The notes under the pieces are model-generated. The model was given only the letters and a program-made list of their open reading frames with translations, did no database searches and was not told the origin of the DNA. A stretch of DNA of 64,000 nucleotides from Solen grandis (Eukaryota > Mollusca > Bivalvia > Adapedonta > Solenidae), in the NCBI GenBank assembly GCA_021229015.1, contig CM037783.1, positions 26,294,154-26,358,153 on the forward strand, written 5' to 3'. The stretch's first letter is position 1; the number at the start of each line of letters is the position of its first letter. Positions 36,322 through 49,439 of the stretch are shown piece after piece. The translations under genes and the position numbers were made by a program.

Positions 36322-36565
36322 ACACCGACGGTATTTCAGTCATTTTAAGAAATGTTAAGGAGCAGATATGTGTATCACACTCCAGTATCACGCCGTGAAT
36401 GTGGCAACCTAACAGTTACATTATCTTTACACCGGCCAGCCGTCCTGGAACTATGTTTATATGCTTTCAAAGGGCTATCCGTGCCATTTTTACGATGTGG
36501 TTGTCCCGACGGGGGTCGAACCCAAGACCCCCCCTCTTAAGGCGGGCGCTCTTACCCCTGGCCCA
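36322..36565 (-). repeat. tRNA-derived SINE, third head type, minus strand
   Basis: On the minus strand the head reads 'cttgggccaggggtaagagc' (box A region) and 'cttgggttcgacccccgtc' (box B). The tail at the low-coordinate end is 'atgactgaaataccgtcggt', the same tail type as families A and B. A diverged family B-like minus fragment may follow at 36700-36800. Confidence 0.65.
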
Positions 36566-36579
36566 AGGGACGGTTGATT

Positions 36580-38660
36580 CCTTATATGCCCGTACGATTA
36601 AAACAATCGAAATAACCAGTTTTTTTTCACCCGCTCTCTATAACTTCAAAAAATTTTTTTGTTGTTTTGTGCTGGGGGTTTACCATCTCTGCGATAATTT
36701 CAACTACACCGATGTCCAGCTAACTATTTTTATTGGTGGAGGAAGCCGGGTAACAGTGGGATCAGGCTGAAACCCGACCTATCATGGTCCCCTGAGAAAG
36801 GTTTTCCCAATAATCCCCGTGACCCGTAGGGGTCAAACCGAAAAGCAGTGAAATTGAATTTTCCAAATGCTATTCTGTAAAAAGAGGTAGTTATGCTCAG
36901 TCCCTTTGAAAACCAAATTTAAAATTTTAAAGTGACTACTTAAGTTGAATCGAACCAGTTTATTATCGGAACTTGTTTCGCACAGTTATGACGGTAAAAA
37001 ATCATTTTTTTGAAAATGTAATTAGAAAAGATATCTTATTGAACCCTTTTTTTGGAACTTATAGAATTTTACATTACAACTTTGGACCAATGTTAACATA
37101 TCCTTTTTTTTATAGCTAAATTTTTCTATTTTTGCTATTAATAGAAAGAAAAAACGTGTGGATGATATTTTAGAATTTTATGATATTGGTACATTTGATT
37201 CGTTAATCTTCGTTCACTATAATTTAATGTAATTTGATCTAATATATCTTCGTTCAATAAAATTTTTATATGTATATTTGATTCATATATCTTGTTCACT
37301 ATTTTTTTGTAATTTGATTCAAGTATATTTTTCGTTCACTAATATTATATGTCATTTGATCTCAAGTTTTTCTTCGTTCACATATATATTTATTGAAATT
37401 TGATCTCAAGTATATCTTCTTTCCCAATAATTTTTAATGATATTTCTTCTTTTTCTAGCATATGTAGATTAAAACGAAATGAAAAATTTTCTGCCCTACA
37501 CTTTTTTATCGCTAAAATGTAAGTTTTTCAGCAAGTTTAAAGAAATATTTTAAATCTTGTTTTTTTTTTTTGTTTTTGTTTTTGTTTTTTTTGTAAATTA
37601 CCCCCATAGTCCCCGTCACCGTTTAGGCAAATTTTGTATTGTCTCCTGGTGTGTTCATTTTTTTCACATAAAATCACATATTGTACATAGTTATAACCTT
37701 GACATACCCAAAAACAGTGTGCATTCAAACTCTTTTAAATTAAAGTAAGTATAAAAACATTCGTATACAAGTCACTTATTTCCCCAACAAGCTGAGTACC
37801 ATACTGTCGGGGAATAATCTGAGACAAGGTTAGGTTTTATGGGTATGAAAAAGGGATGATCCACCCCCTGTCACTTTCCCTGAAACGGGCCCACCCATTC
37901 TGCCCCCCCCTTAGTGTGAGGCTCTTAAGCACGTGGTTATATTAGACTTTTTAACAACTTGTATCGAACCCACGGATCACCGGGCCCTGGTATGGGATAA
38001 TGTGACTGCGGTGACATCTCCCACTTTTGCTGTTCAGGGCACACTATTTGGTTTTATGTGACATGTTCTATTTGATCAAAATGCTGCGTGGGGACGTTAA
38101 AATTTAAAACTGAGAGAGAGAGGAGAGAGAGAGAGAGAGAGAGTTTTAGATTCTGTATAAATTTCAGGGGAATAATTCAATAATGTATTTCAAATGGGTT
38201 TTAAAATGTCAAATAAAGGTCAATTAATTTGATTCGAAAGACACGAAAATGTTTAAAAAAATGCAAAATTTACGAAAAATTTAATGGGGCGCCACACCAA
38301 AAGATCAAATCAGTGCATTCAATTATCTTTTAAAAACTCCCTTGGTTCCTATTTTTATTTTCAGATTGATGATGTCAGATAATGCAAGATATTCGTAATA
38401 TACCGTTCTGTATATCTGAATGCGTCCTGACTTTGTTGCTAGTCAGAATCCCCGTTATAAACCTTTATCCAAAATTGTTAATACAATGCCAACTCTTAAG
38501 TTATATTTAGCCGTTGGGCATTTTTTAGAAAAAAACAAAATATTTCCCCCTGAGATTGAAAAATTGAAATGTTTAGAACGTAACTATATTTTATGGCAGG
38601 TTCAAGATCTTTTTAAAGGGGCGCGCACCAGGTGTGCCCCCCACTTGAATCCGCCAGTAG
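36580..38660. other. Stretch without recognised gene
   Basis: AT-rich DNA with 'ttcgttcac'/'tttgatct' words recurring at 37195-37430, a possible decayed family A SINE at 37925-38108, and a GA microsatellite at 38109-38143. Confidence 0.45.
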
Positions 38661-38667
38661 TAGGGAA

Positions 38668-41270
38668 GGAGAATATATGTTTAAGAACGAGAAAGTATGT
38701 TCTGGTAGAAATTTTGTGTGAGGTCGAGAAATTTAGTTTTGGTAGAAAGTTGTAGTGGGAAGAGAAAGCATGTTGTGGTAGGAAGTTTGGTTGTGGGACG
38801 AGAAAGTATTTTTGTGCTCGAGAAAGTATGTTGTGGTAGAAAGTTGTTGCGGGAAGAGAAAGTATGTTGTGGTAGGAAGTTTGTTATGGGGACGAGAAAG
38901 TAAGTTGTGGTAGAAAGTTTGTTGTTGGGACGAGAAAGTATGTTATGGTTAAAAATTTGTTGTGGGGACGAGAGAGTTTGTTGTGCGGTCTAGAAAGTAT
39001 GTTGTGGTAGAAAGTATTTTTTATGGACGAGAAAGTTTGTTTTGCGGTCGAGAAAGTATGATGTGACAGAAAGTTTGTTGTGGGGACGAGAAAGTATGTT
39101 GTGGTAGAAAGTTTGTTGTGAGGTCGAAAAAGTATGTTTTGTAGAAAGTTTGTTGTGGGGAAGAGAAAGCAGTTGTGGTAGGAAGTTTGTTGTGGGACGA
39201 GAAAGTATTTTGTGCTCGAGAAAGTATGTTGTGGTAGAAGTTTGTTGCGGGAAGAGAAAGTATGTTGTGGTAGGAAGTTTGTTGTGGGGACGAGAAGGTT
39301 TGTTTTGCGGTCGAGAAAGTATGTTGTGGTAGAAAGTTTGTTACGGGGTCGAGAAAGTTTGTTTTGCGGTCGAGAAAGAATGTTGTGGTGGAAAGTTTGT
39401 TGTGGGGACCAGAAAGTATGTTTTGCGGTTGAGAAAGTATGTTGTGGTAGAAAGTTTATTGTGGGGACGAGAAAGTAAGTTGTGGTAGAAAGTTTGTTGT
39501 GGGGACGAGAGAGTTTGTTGTGCGGTCTAGAAAGTATGTTGTGGTAGAAATTATTTTGTAAGGACGAGATAGTTTGTTTTGCGGTCGAGAAAGTATGTTG
39601 TGGTAGAAAGTTTGTTGTGGTGACGAAAAAGTATGTTGTGGTAGAAAGTTTGTTGTGAGGTCGAAAAAGTATGTTTTGGTAGAAAGTTTGTTGTGGGGAA
39701 GAGAAAGCATGTTGTGGTAGGAAGTTTGTTGTGGGGACGAGAAAGTATTTTTGTGCTCGAGAAAGTATGTTGTGGTAGAAAGTTTGTTGCGGGGAAGAGA
39801 AAGTATGTTGTGGTAGGAAGTTTGTTGTGGGGACGAGAAGGTTTGTTTTGCGGTCGAGAAAGTATGTTGTGGTAGAAAGTTTGTTACGGGGTCGAGAAAG
39901 TTTGTTTTGCGGTCGAGAAAGAATGTTGTGGTGGAAAGTTTGTTGTGGGGACCAGAAAGTATGTTTTGCGGTGAGAAAGTATGTTGTGGTAGAAAGTTTA
40001 TTGTGGGGACGAGAAAGTAAGTTGTGGTAGAAAGTTTGTTGTGGGGACGAGAGAGTTTGTTGTGCGGTCTAGAAAGTATGTTGTGGTAGAAATTATTTTG
40101 TAAGGACGAGATAGTTTGTTTTGCGGTCGAGAAAGTATGTTGTGGTAGAAAGTTTGTTGTGGTGACGAAAAAGTATGTTGTGGTAGAAAGTTTGGTGTTT
40201 GGACGAGAAAGTATGTTGTGGAAGAAAGTTTGTTGTGGGGTCGAACAATTATGTTGTGGTTGAAAGTTTGTTGTGGGGACGAGAGAGTTTGTTGTGCGGT
40301 CTAGAAAGTATGTTGTGGTAGAAATTATTTTGTAAGGACGAGAAAGTTTGTTGTGGTAGAAAGTTTGTTGTGGTGAAGAAAAAGTATGTTGTGGTAGAAA
40401 GTTTGGTGTTTGGACGAGAAAGTATGTTGTGGAAGAAAGTTTGTTGTGAGGTCGAACAATTATGTTGTGGTGAAAGTTTGTTGTGGGGACGAGAAAGTGT
40501 GTTGTGGTAGAAAGTGTGTTGTGGGGACGAGAGAGTTTGTTGTGCGGTCGAGAAAGTATGTTGTGGTAGAAAGTTTGTTGTGGTGACGAAAAAGTATGTT
40601 GTGGTAGAAAGTTTGGTGTTTGGACGAGAAAGTATGTTGTGGAAGAAAGTTTGTTGTGGGGTCGAACAATTATGTTGTGGTTGAAAGTTTGTTTTGCGGT
40701 CGAGAAAGTATGTTGTGGTAGAAAGTTTGTTGTGGTGACGAAAAAGTATGTTGTGGTAGAAAGTTTGGTGTTTGGACGAGAAAGTATGTTGTGGAAGAAA
40801 GTTTGTTGTGGGGCGAAAATTTGTATGTTATGGTAGAAAGTTTGGTGTGGGGACGAGAAAGTTTGTTATGAGGTTGAGAAATTATGTTGTGGTAGAAAGT
40901 TTGGTGTGGGGACGAGAAAGTATGTTATGGTAGAAATTTTGTTGTGGGGACGAGAGATTTTTTTGTGTGGTCGAGAAAGTATGTTGTGGTAGAAAGCATT
41001 TTGTGAGGACAATAAAGTTTGTTGTGGGGACGAGAAAGTATGTTGTGTAGAAAGTTTGTTGTGGAGACGAGAAGTTTATTGTGGCAGAAAGTATATCGTG
41101 AGGACAAGATAGTTTGTTGTGGGGACGAGAAAGTGTGTTGTGGCAGAAAGTGTGTTGTAGGGACAAGAAAGTTTGTTGATGGGTCGAGAAAATATGTTGT
41201 CGGGACGGGGACGAAAAAACATGTTGTGGAGAAAATATCTTAAGTTAACGAGAAAGTACATTATATGAAA
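38668..41270 (+). repeat. 2.6 kb minisatellite, ~38 bp unit with ~541 bp higher-order repeat
   Basis: The unit contains GAGAAAGTATGTTGTGG, TAGAAAGTTTG and TTGTGGGGAC. A block of variant units repeats at a spacing of ~541-545 bp ('gtggtggaaagtttg' at about 39386 and 39927; 'attattttgtaaggacgag' at about 39548 and 40091). A shorter block with 'tttggtgtttggacgagaaa' recurs at about 40190, 40396, 40611 and 40758. Frames rich in CCGRKFV or HNILSRPHNKLS are by-products of the repeat. Confidence 0.95.
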
Positions 41271-41687
41271 AGGTATTAGTTTCTTGTGAGAACGATATAT
41301 TATCATCCAATCAAGATCACGCTTTCACTTTGCTTACGTAGACAGTAGGAAGTATATCTGGATTTGATTTGATAAACCATTTACCCGGGTAAGTCTCATG
41401 TAATAAGGGGGTCAATGATATTCATTTGAGCTATTATTTTGTTTGATATATGAGTGTTAAATAATCAGCATTCATCAAAAATACATATTGATAAAAACAA
41501 CAACAACAAAAACAACAACAACAACAAAACAACAAAAAAAAAAAAAAAAAAAACACGTTTATTTAATAACAGGATCGTAAGCTTACTTTGATTCATTTTA
41601 ATAAAGCAAGCGTAATTAAGTTTCTTGATATATACGTTGGTATTTACCCAGTACAATCTGAATTATAACAAGGTCTGCCTACAAAAA

Positions 41688-41723
<36 letters not shown>

Positions 41724-42200
41724 CTGTATAAAGTTGTTCAGAAAAAGCATTCTCTAATCATAAATATGGAACTTGGTCATAGAACAACTACTACACAAAA
41801 TTGAAAGGCATTCATAGTTTAGTATTACAAAAATTGGATATGGAGCTTGGTCATTGCACTGCTCCTACTCAACATCATAACATCATTGAATAATAATAAT
41901 AATAATAATAATACCAATAATGTGAGATAATTAAAAGGTAAGACCAGGTAGAGTTATGGTTCTTTATCATTGCACCTCTCCCTAGTTAGCATCAGTAAAT
42001 ATAAATCAATCTGTCAATTTTAGTGGCAAAATCGGCATCGTGCCTTTGGCCATTTAAAAGAGCATATACATATGACCAAGACGTGTAAATATACAAATAC
42101 AAAATTATCATACACACATATATACATATATGAGTCGTATATTAATAACAATCACACGGTTTTAATTACACAATTATGTTTTATGTTTTTATAATTTTTA
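41271..42200. other. Simple repeats and a dispersed repeat fragment
   Basis: CAA-rich run (41497-41553), AG microsatellite (41690-41720), AAT microsatellite (41888-41914), and two copies of 'atggagcttggtcattgcac'-like words (about 41770 and 41840). No gene. Confidence 0.6.
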
Positions 42201-42269
42201 AATTAATTTAATTAATTAAATTTATAAATATGTATCTAACTATATCAGTGGTAGTTTTACTATTCTGAC

Positions 42270-43760
42270 AGCTTAATAATTTATCAAAAAATTGCATGTT
42301 AGGCCAGCTTGACTGAATACCATTATTTTTCCTGAGTTTCCTATAGATGGACAACATAATAAGAAGTGAAATTCAGATTCAACAACGTTTTGGTTACATA
42401 CAGTACAATATCTATTTTCTCTTGAAATATTCTCATATCTACCTGTTTCAATGTTTAATGAATGAGAGCATAATCTAAATCGTGTTAAAGATATTCTATG
42501 TCATTTTTAACAAACTGAAGGTAATTTTCTAATTTAAATTCGTTTTTAAAACGTTTATAATAGTACATGTTAGACTGACTCTTTAGGGTATCATTCCACT
42601 CCTGGATATATTGATTTCTTAATCTCTGTTTTATACTTTTCGAAAAAATGTTATTAAAGTCCACAGAGTGAAACATATAACCAAGACCCAATTATCTAAA
42701 TTCTTTCTAATGATATTGTACCAATACTTGGAAGTAACTGACGCACTATTATCAATACTATTTGTTTATTGTTCATTAAAAATATAAAAGGGTAGAGCAT
42801 CTGTGTTACTCAGTATTTTAAAGACCGTTCTTTAGTAAATAATGAAAAAGGAAATCTACCTAGTTCTCCCATAACACCGACATTTGAAGTTTGTTTTCTA
42901 ATTCCAAGTATATGCTTACAGAACTTCATGTGTAACTTATCAACTTCTTTAAAATCATATATACCCCAGACTTCAGACCCGTATAGAATAACTGGTGCAA
43001 CAAGAGTATCAAAAGGTAACACTTAGTTTTAATATCTGATTTGACTCTTGAAAAAAAAAAAACGGATAAGAATTGATTATAAGCTTTGAGCGCTTGCTCA
43101 TTTAAAATCTCAGCAGCATTATTAAAAGTACCATTGTGAACAAAATATACCCAAATAAACAAAATTATCAACGACTTCAATAGATTTATCATTTATATTC
43201 CATCTGAATTCGCAATGGCTTTTTTTTTTCTTTTCAAAAATACAAATTTTCGTCTTCTTAGTATATATTTTTAACCCCCATTTACATGCGTACTTATAAA
43301 TAGCGTTCAATTGACTTTGTAAACTTTCATGATTAGTTGTGAACAGGGCAATATCATCAGCAAAGAGTAACATATGTATACATACATAATGTATCAATAT
43401 CGTTATTTGTAAGGTTTTCAAAATCAATTGAATCTTTAATGTCATTAATGAAAAGAATCAATAATAGAGGTGACAGAGACTCTCCTTGTTTAACATCAAT
43501 TGACACATCAAAAAATCTGAATATGACATAGTAACTGGATCTTTAATACATGATTTGACATTCTGATAATCAGCTTTGATCATTTTAATCATTTTACAAC
43601 TTAAACCAGATTTTATTAATTTTACCCAAAGTGCATCGTAAATAACAGTATCAAAAGCCTTTTCATAGTTTATAAAATCACAAAACAATTTACATTTCTT
43701 AGCAAGAACATTTTGTATAATAGAATGAAGAATAAAAATACAATCAGTAGTGCTGTGATT
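42270..43760 (-). mobile_element. Decayed non-LTR retrotransposon (LINE), 3' half of reverse transcriptase ORF
   Basis: Read on the minus strand in several broken frames: CDFINYEKAFDTVIYDALW (43.66 kb), HMLLFADDIALFTTNHESLQ with the FADD catalytic box (43.35 kb), CKWGLKIYTKKTKICIF, VVDNFVYLGI, LVAPVILYGSEVWGIYDF (42.97 kb), HILGIRKQTSNVGVMGELGR, then a C-terminal zinc-knuckle-like CTVCNQNVVESEFHFLLCCP (42.36 kb). These are standard RT palm and thumb motifs of non-LTR elements. The clade was not assigned. The 5' end is replaced by a tandem repeat from ~43760. Dead by frameshifts and stops. Confidence 0.88.
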
Positions 43761-43764
43761 AATG

Positions 43765-44165
43765 TTTGTAATTGTAATGATAACGCGATAATGATAACGC
43801 GATGACACGATCATAAAAAATGTGAAGGTGCGATAATGATAACGCGATGACACGATCATAAAAATGTGAAGGTGCGATAATGATAACGCGATGACACGAT
43901 CATGAACATGTGAAGGTGCGATGATGATAACGCGATGACACGATCATGAAAAATGTGAAGGTGCGATAATGATAACGCGATGACAAGATCACAAAAATGT
44001 GAAGGTGTGATAATGATAACGCGATGACACGATCATGAACATGTGAAGGTGTGATGATGATAACGCGATGACACGATCATAAAAAATGTGAAGGTGCGAT
44101 AATGATAACGCGATGACACGATCATAAAAATGCGAAGGTGCGATAATGATAACGTGACAGTTCGA
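43765..44165 (-). repeat. ~44 bp minisatellite adjoining the LINE
   Basis: Nine or so units of 'gcgataatgataacgcgatg', 'acacgatcataaaaatgtga' and 'aggt', with small variants (cacgatcatgaacatg). It directly abuts the LINE RT fragment, so the minus open frame 43458-43859 runs through the junction. Confidence 0.92.
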
Positions 44166-44285
44166 CAATACGATGGTGAAAATGCAAAAATACGATGGTG
44201 AAAACACGAAACTTAAACGCATTATTACCATCACGCACCATTGTATTATAGCGTTTTCACTATTGTGCTGTCGCGTTGTCTTGAT
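44145..44285. repeat. Imperfect inverted repeat at end of the minisatellite
   Basis: 'cgacaatacgatggtgaaaa' on the left mirrors 'ttttcactattgtgctgtcg' on the right across a ~70 bp loop, suggesting a hairpin that shares words with the flanking tandem unit. Confidence 0.55.
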
Positions 44286-45133
44286 TTCGCCTTTTTACCT
44301 TCGTACTATCGAGTATCGCGTTCCATATCATTACATTCAAAGGCGATGACCCTAACGGGATTCCGTAGTTAAGCTATTCATATTTAATATAATTCATATC
44401 TGAAACTATTTCGTTTCAATAAAACACATTCTTTTCCCAATTAGATAAATTATAACTTCTCGTTTCTCGTTCACTTAAGATTCAATCTCGCCCTCCACTA
44501 AGGGAAACAACTACAAAGAAATAATGTTTTATACTACATACCGAGTTACCTTCCAATAATAACGACTTCTCAAATGCCCTAATTATGTTAACAACATTTC
44601 AAGTCCCAGCCAGCAGTTTGAAACATCTTCATAGGAAATAAGTGATATCAAATGAACTTTACAAAGATATTTCTGGCGTATTTTAATCCTTTTTATTTTA
44701 CACACTAGACCAGCGTGACCCATGAACGGTTTCAAAACAGGACACAGGACTCATTAACCAGCAATATTTACCAAAAAATAAATAAATAAATAAATAAAAA
44801 TAAATAAAAAAAATTAAATACCACGAGTATATACATTATCCGTACGGTGATTATGAAGAATAACTTTTATACTTTGGCAATGATTAAAATTGACGAATAT
44901 GATATCAGCGGGATGTTCATGTATACATATAATTAAAAAGTACTAGCCCTTATGAGTTTGACTTAGTCTTTTGTCTTTATTTTCACGGTGTAAAATGCTA
45001 ATTTTGTTCACATACGAAATCACATGCAAGCATACCTATTTATTTGCTATCGTCACATTTAAACATGCATAATAATTACTATAATGAAATTTAATATATT
45101 ATAATTGGTTATTTGTGATACTTTTTCTTTCTT

Positions 45134-45173
<40 letters not shown>

Positions 45174-45439
45174 TAATATATGATCTATACTTTAGCGTAA
45201 GTTCAAACATGATTTCTAATTTTATCAAATAAACACAGTGAATCTGAAATATATTTGTTAAATAATTCAGTAGCTATAAAACCAAATTACATTGTGTTGT
45301 GTAATTCTTTAAACGTTTTGAGTAATGTCTTAAGGTTTGTAATAATGCGTAATAAAAAAGCTATTTATCGATTTTTTAGTACCAACCCTAAACATTTTTC
45401 GAGGGATTCGGACTATTACGGTTGCAAAGCGCTGATTTT
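44286..45439. other. Stretch without recognised gene
   Basis: AT-rich; (AAAT)n near 44778 and a (CA)n microsatellite at 45139-45168. Confidence 0.55.
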
Positions 45440-45539
45440 NNNNNNNNNNNNNNNNNNNNNNNNNNNNNNNNNNNNNNNNNNNNNNNNNNNNNNNNNNNNN
45501 NNNNNNNNNNNNNNNNNNNNNNNNNNNNNNNNNNNNNNN
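45440..45539. other. Assembly gap (100 N)
   Basis: Exactly 100 N, a second placeholder join of unknown length. Confidence 0.97.
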
Positions 45540-45599
45540 CGACACATTAATAGATCCGCAAAGTCCTAAAGGCAAGGGTTATATGGCGAATCCATTTCG

Positions 45600-48500
45600 A
45601 ACCATTGACGTCAAATTCAAATACGTATAACATCGCTTCCAGATGGGTAAGAAAGCTGATTTGGACTGAATATTAGTCTTCAATCGTTCTTTTCAGTTTT
45701 GTGAGGACGAACGTCATATGACGTCATAAGGTCCAAAAAATGGTTTTATATTACCCTTAATTTCTATATGTTGCAAAGGTCCCGGGACCATGAACATTTT
45801 ATGGCATATACTACAGATACTGAAATATCCATTCCAATGATTATCTTAAGCCTATCGTTTGTTCGGAACAAACGGAATCTAGTTACTATAAAAATTTGGT
45901 ACAATATGTAGGACCAAATGCAGAAGGACTTGGTGAAAACGATTATTCGGAAATTCTTATTTCCCATGTAATTTTCTTAATGTCTTTTTTCAAAAACCTA
46001 GGTACCGATAAAAGATCTTACAATTTCTTACAATACTTCTGCTTTATGTTTGGTCCTATCTTTAATGACTTTGAGGTACAGAAGGCCAAACCTCAACACA
46101 ACGGCAAAATTAGGCGAATAGGTGTTTATGTCAGTTCTTTTCGACCGACAACATTGTAATTAATGGGGCGATCATCAAAATGCATACCACCAGGAAATCA
46201 ATGCATCAAAGCTATAAAAACATAGATAATACTATTTGCAAAAACTAATACTTATATATAAAATGTCATTAAACGATTAGGGGTGAATAAAAACAAAAAG
46301 GTTTTAATTAATTCTTATATGTGATCCGATTTTCAATTTCAAAAAAGCTACGTACCATTAACAAGCTATTCGAATTCGAATATTTCACACGCTTTATGTA
46401 TGGGACTATCCTTAACTAACGGCATTAGTGATATATAGAAAATTAATCCCCGAGAAATAAGCAAAAATCGAAAAAAATGTGTTCATGTCGTTTGAAAGCT
46501 GGATTGGGATATACATCATGTTCGAAATGGTATTTACAGAAATCAGTAGTTTTCGAGATGTAAGGAGTTTACTGCACTACGGATCAGGCCGTTTAGATTT
46601 CCCGCCAGAACTCATCTGCTTCAACCCCGATCTTCACAACTTTTATATCATCTTAAAGCTCTTTGAAAAGACTATAAATTGTACCGGTATGTCTCGATAG
46701 AATATTTTACCGTTTATGAAATATTTAAGGCCGAAGAAAAATTGAAAATAAAAGACAAAAAAAAAAAAAAATACAAACAAACATAATTGACATATGACCT
46801 TGACCATTGCGATTTTCCGGATAGGGAAGGGACGAGTCACATTATAGAGCTAAGTTACACCTTCAGTGAAAATTGAATGCAAATAAGTCAAAACGTAAGG
46901 CATGCAAAGCTAGAATATGTTTGATTTTGTTAAATACATGCTTTTAACATTATGACGTTAAATGACTTCACATGACGTCAGGCTTTACAAAATATGAAAT
47001 AAACCTCAGTTCGTATAAACTGTCCAATTTTCTAATTTCGGCACGCTTGGAAGGTTCAAAACACTTATTAACATATTTTGAGGCCCTAAGTTCGAAACTT
47101 GTATCTTTGTCTTTTCGAACATAAAAATAAAATAATAATAATAAAAAACCTATATGGAGGTGCACATTCATGTTTTCATTTTCACCACCTGGCCATAGAA
47201 GACTGTTGTTTTAATCTGACGTCATACGTCGTCATTGGATGAGAAACCCATGGCTAAGTTAAACTGTCACCGGAAAATCAGAATTTTACATATTTTTGAC
47301 CATTATGACCTTCATTGGTGACCTTGACCTTAAAGAACCCATCAGTTCATTTTGCTTGACATACTTTCACATCATAGTGAAATTTTTTACCAATTTATGT
47401 TAAAATTGGGTAACACATTAGTAACCCATAATTAAATTATCACCGGAAAGTCTGATTTTTGCATATTTCTGACAATCATGACCTTCATTGGTGACCTTGA
47501 TCTTGAATAACCCATCGGTTAATTTACGTGACACACTTTTACACCATAGTGAATATTTTTACAAATTTATGTTAAAATCAGACCACCCAAAACAAAATTA
47601 CAACTCGGAAAACTTCGGCAAACGTAACCAAAACATTACTACAAACCCTTGTTGCCATGATGCCAGAAGAATGTTTTTATGTGAATGAAATCATCATTTT
47701 TAATATCAGTCAAGTGTTGTTTCTTATTTGTCCAAATATCATTAAGTTCTTAGCTTAGGCTATTTTACCACTTAGTGAACATAGTCCTTTATTGCATTCA
47801 AAAGGACATGGTTTGATGTATAAGCCATTAAATTTCCATGGTCCTAGGAATTTTACAACATATATATATATATTAACGATAGATATCAGAAATTCTTTTT
47901 GACCTTACGACGTCATAAGACGTCAAATGACGTTCAACTTCACATCATGTAAAACATACTTGGAGACTTATAATTTCTTTAAATATCAGCTTTCTATCTC
48001 ATCTAGAAGCGATTTTATATGTATTTTAAATTTGACGTAAGTGGTTTGAATCTTAGATTCGACATAGAACCTTTGCCTTTTTGACTTTGGAAAAACGGAC
48101 TCAGGATGCACAACTACAACGTAAGATATATATTTTGTGGAATTTTGATGAAAATCGGTCCAGAAATAATGGTTGTAGATCCCGTACAAACCGTTTATAG
48201 ACGACGTCAAGTTTTACGTCAAGATACGTCATAGCAAATGAAAATCATTGAAATGCAATAGTTTTTAAGTGATGCATTTGCTATTAAATGTTCAAGGTGC
48301 TCGGACGTTTGTAAACCTATATATGTTAACACGTAGAAATTAGAAATTATTTTTAACCTTATGACGTCAAATGACGTTCATAGCTCATCTGGAAGCAATT
48401 TTATACGTATTTGAAATTGACGTCAATGGTTCGAATCTTGGATTCGTCATAGAACCTTTGCCTTTCAAATTTCGAAAATCCGACACCGGGGTGCAAAAGT

Positions 48501-49300
48501 AGAACATAACATACACATTCTGTTAAAAAAAATTGATGAAAACGGTCCAAAAATAATGGCTGTAGACCGCGTACAAACCTTTGTAGACGACGTCAAGTGT
48601 GACGACATATGACATCATAGGTATACGAAAATCTTAGAAATGGAAAATTCAGTATTTAAAGTATAAGCCATTAAATTTTCATGGTTCTGAGACCTTTGCA
48701 GCATATAGAAATAAAGGAGGGGAAAAGAAGAAGAAGAAGAAAAAGAATAAGGGGAACTAGATTTCATTCGTTGATACGAATGATAGGACTTTCTGCTAAA
48801 TTTGTCAAACGTAAGAGGTTAATATCGTATGGCAAAATTAACTAAACAACAATTTTTATTTTGACATCACTTTTTACAAGTTGACCAATTTCAGTAATCT
48901 AGTTATCACAACAAATGTCTTTAAAATCCATTCAATCCGATTGTAATATATTTGGGTCTATCATAAAGTAAATACACTTTACATTACTCCATGATTCTTG
49001 GGTCAATCGTAAAACTTCAAAGCATCAAAAGAACGATCAAACATTACGCTACAAATAATACTTACATTTTCGAAAATTAAAAGCTTTCGAGATATAAACT
49101 GTTAAACGCACTGAAGTTAACAGAATTTTCGTTTTTAAGCTATAACTCAACTAATTCAACCCAGATCATCAAAGGTTGAAAGGTATTTAAAAGCACTACA
49201 AATTATATGAATAGTGTCTCGATATAATATTATATCGTTTTAGAGATATTTTAGGCTAAAGAAAAAAACAATAATTGAAATATGACCTTGACCGTTGCTT
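45600..49300. repeat. Mosaic of dispersed repeat family ('GACGTCATATGACGTC', 'ATTTAAGGCCGAAGAAAAA')
   Basis: Recurring modules in both orientations. One is the palindromic 'cgtttgttcggaacaaacg' beside 'ctagtt' (45855 minus; a diverged plus form at 48752). Others are 'gatatttaaggccgaagaaa' followed by 'atgaccttgaccatt' (46720, 49240), 'attcaaccc(c)gatcttca' (46617, 49160), and 'gacgtcaaatgacgt' words (47910, 48360). A ~178 bp unit with 'atgaccttcattggtgacct' is duplicated in tandem at 47262-47600. No gene. Confidence 0.7.
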
Positions 49301-49439
49301 TTTTTCTGGAAACGGGAGTGACATTGCGCAGTAGGAGTATTTACATTTTTACAATCATCTTAAATTATACCACATTCAATATGCCATTCTTAGTCCTTTA
49401 ATGCATTAATGAATTGTTTCCGCAACTGAAATCTCTCTG

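Noticed and set aside
38420..41306. Frames rich in VCCGRKFV or HNILSRPHNKLS on both strands
   Set aside because: By-products of the 38 bp minisatellite.
43989..44234. 81-codon minus frame with repeated SHLHIFYDRVIALS
   Set aside because: Translation of the 44 bp minisatellite.
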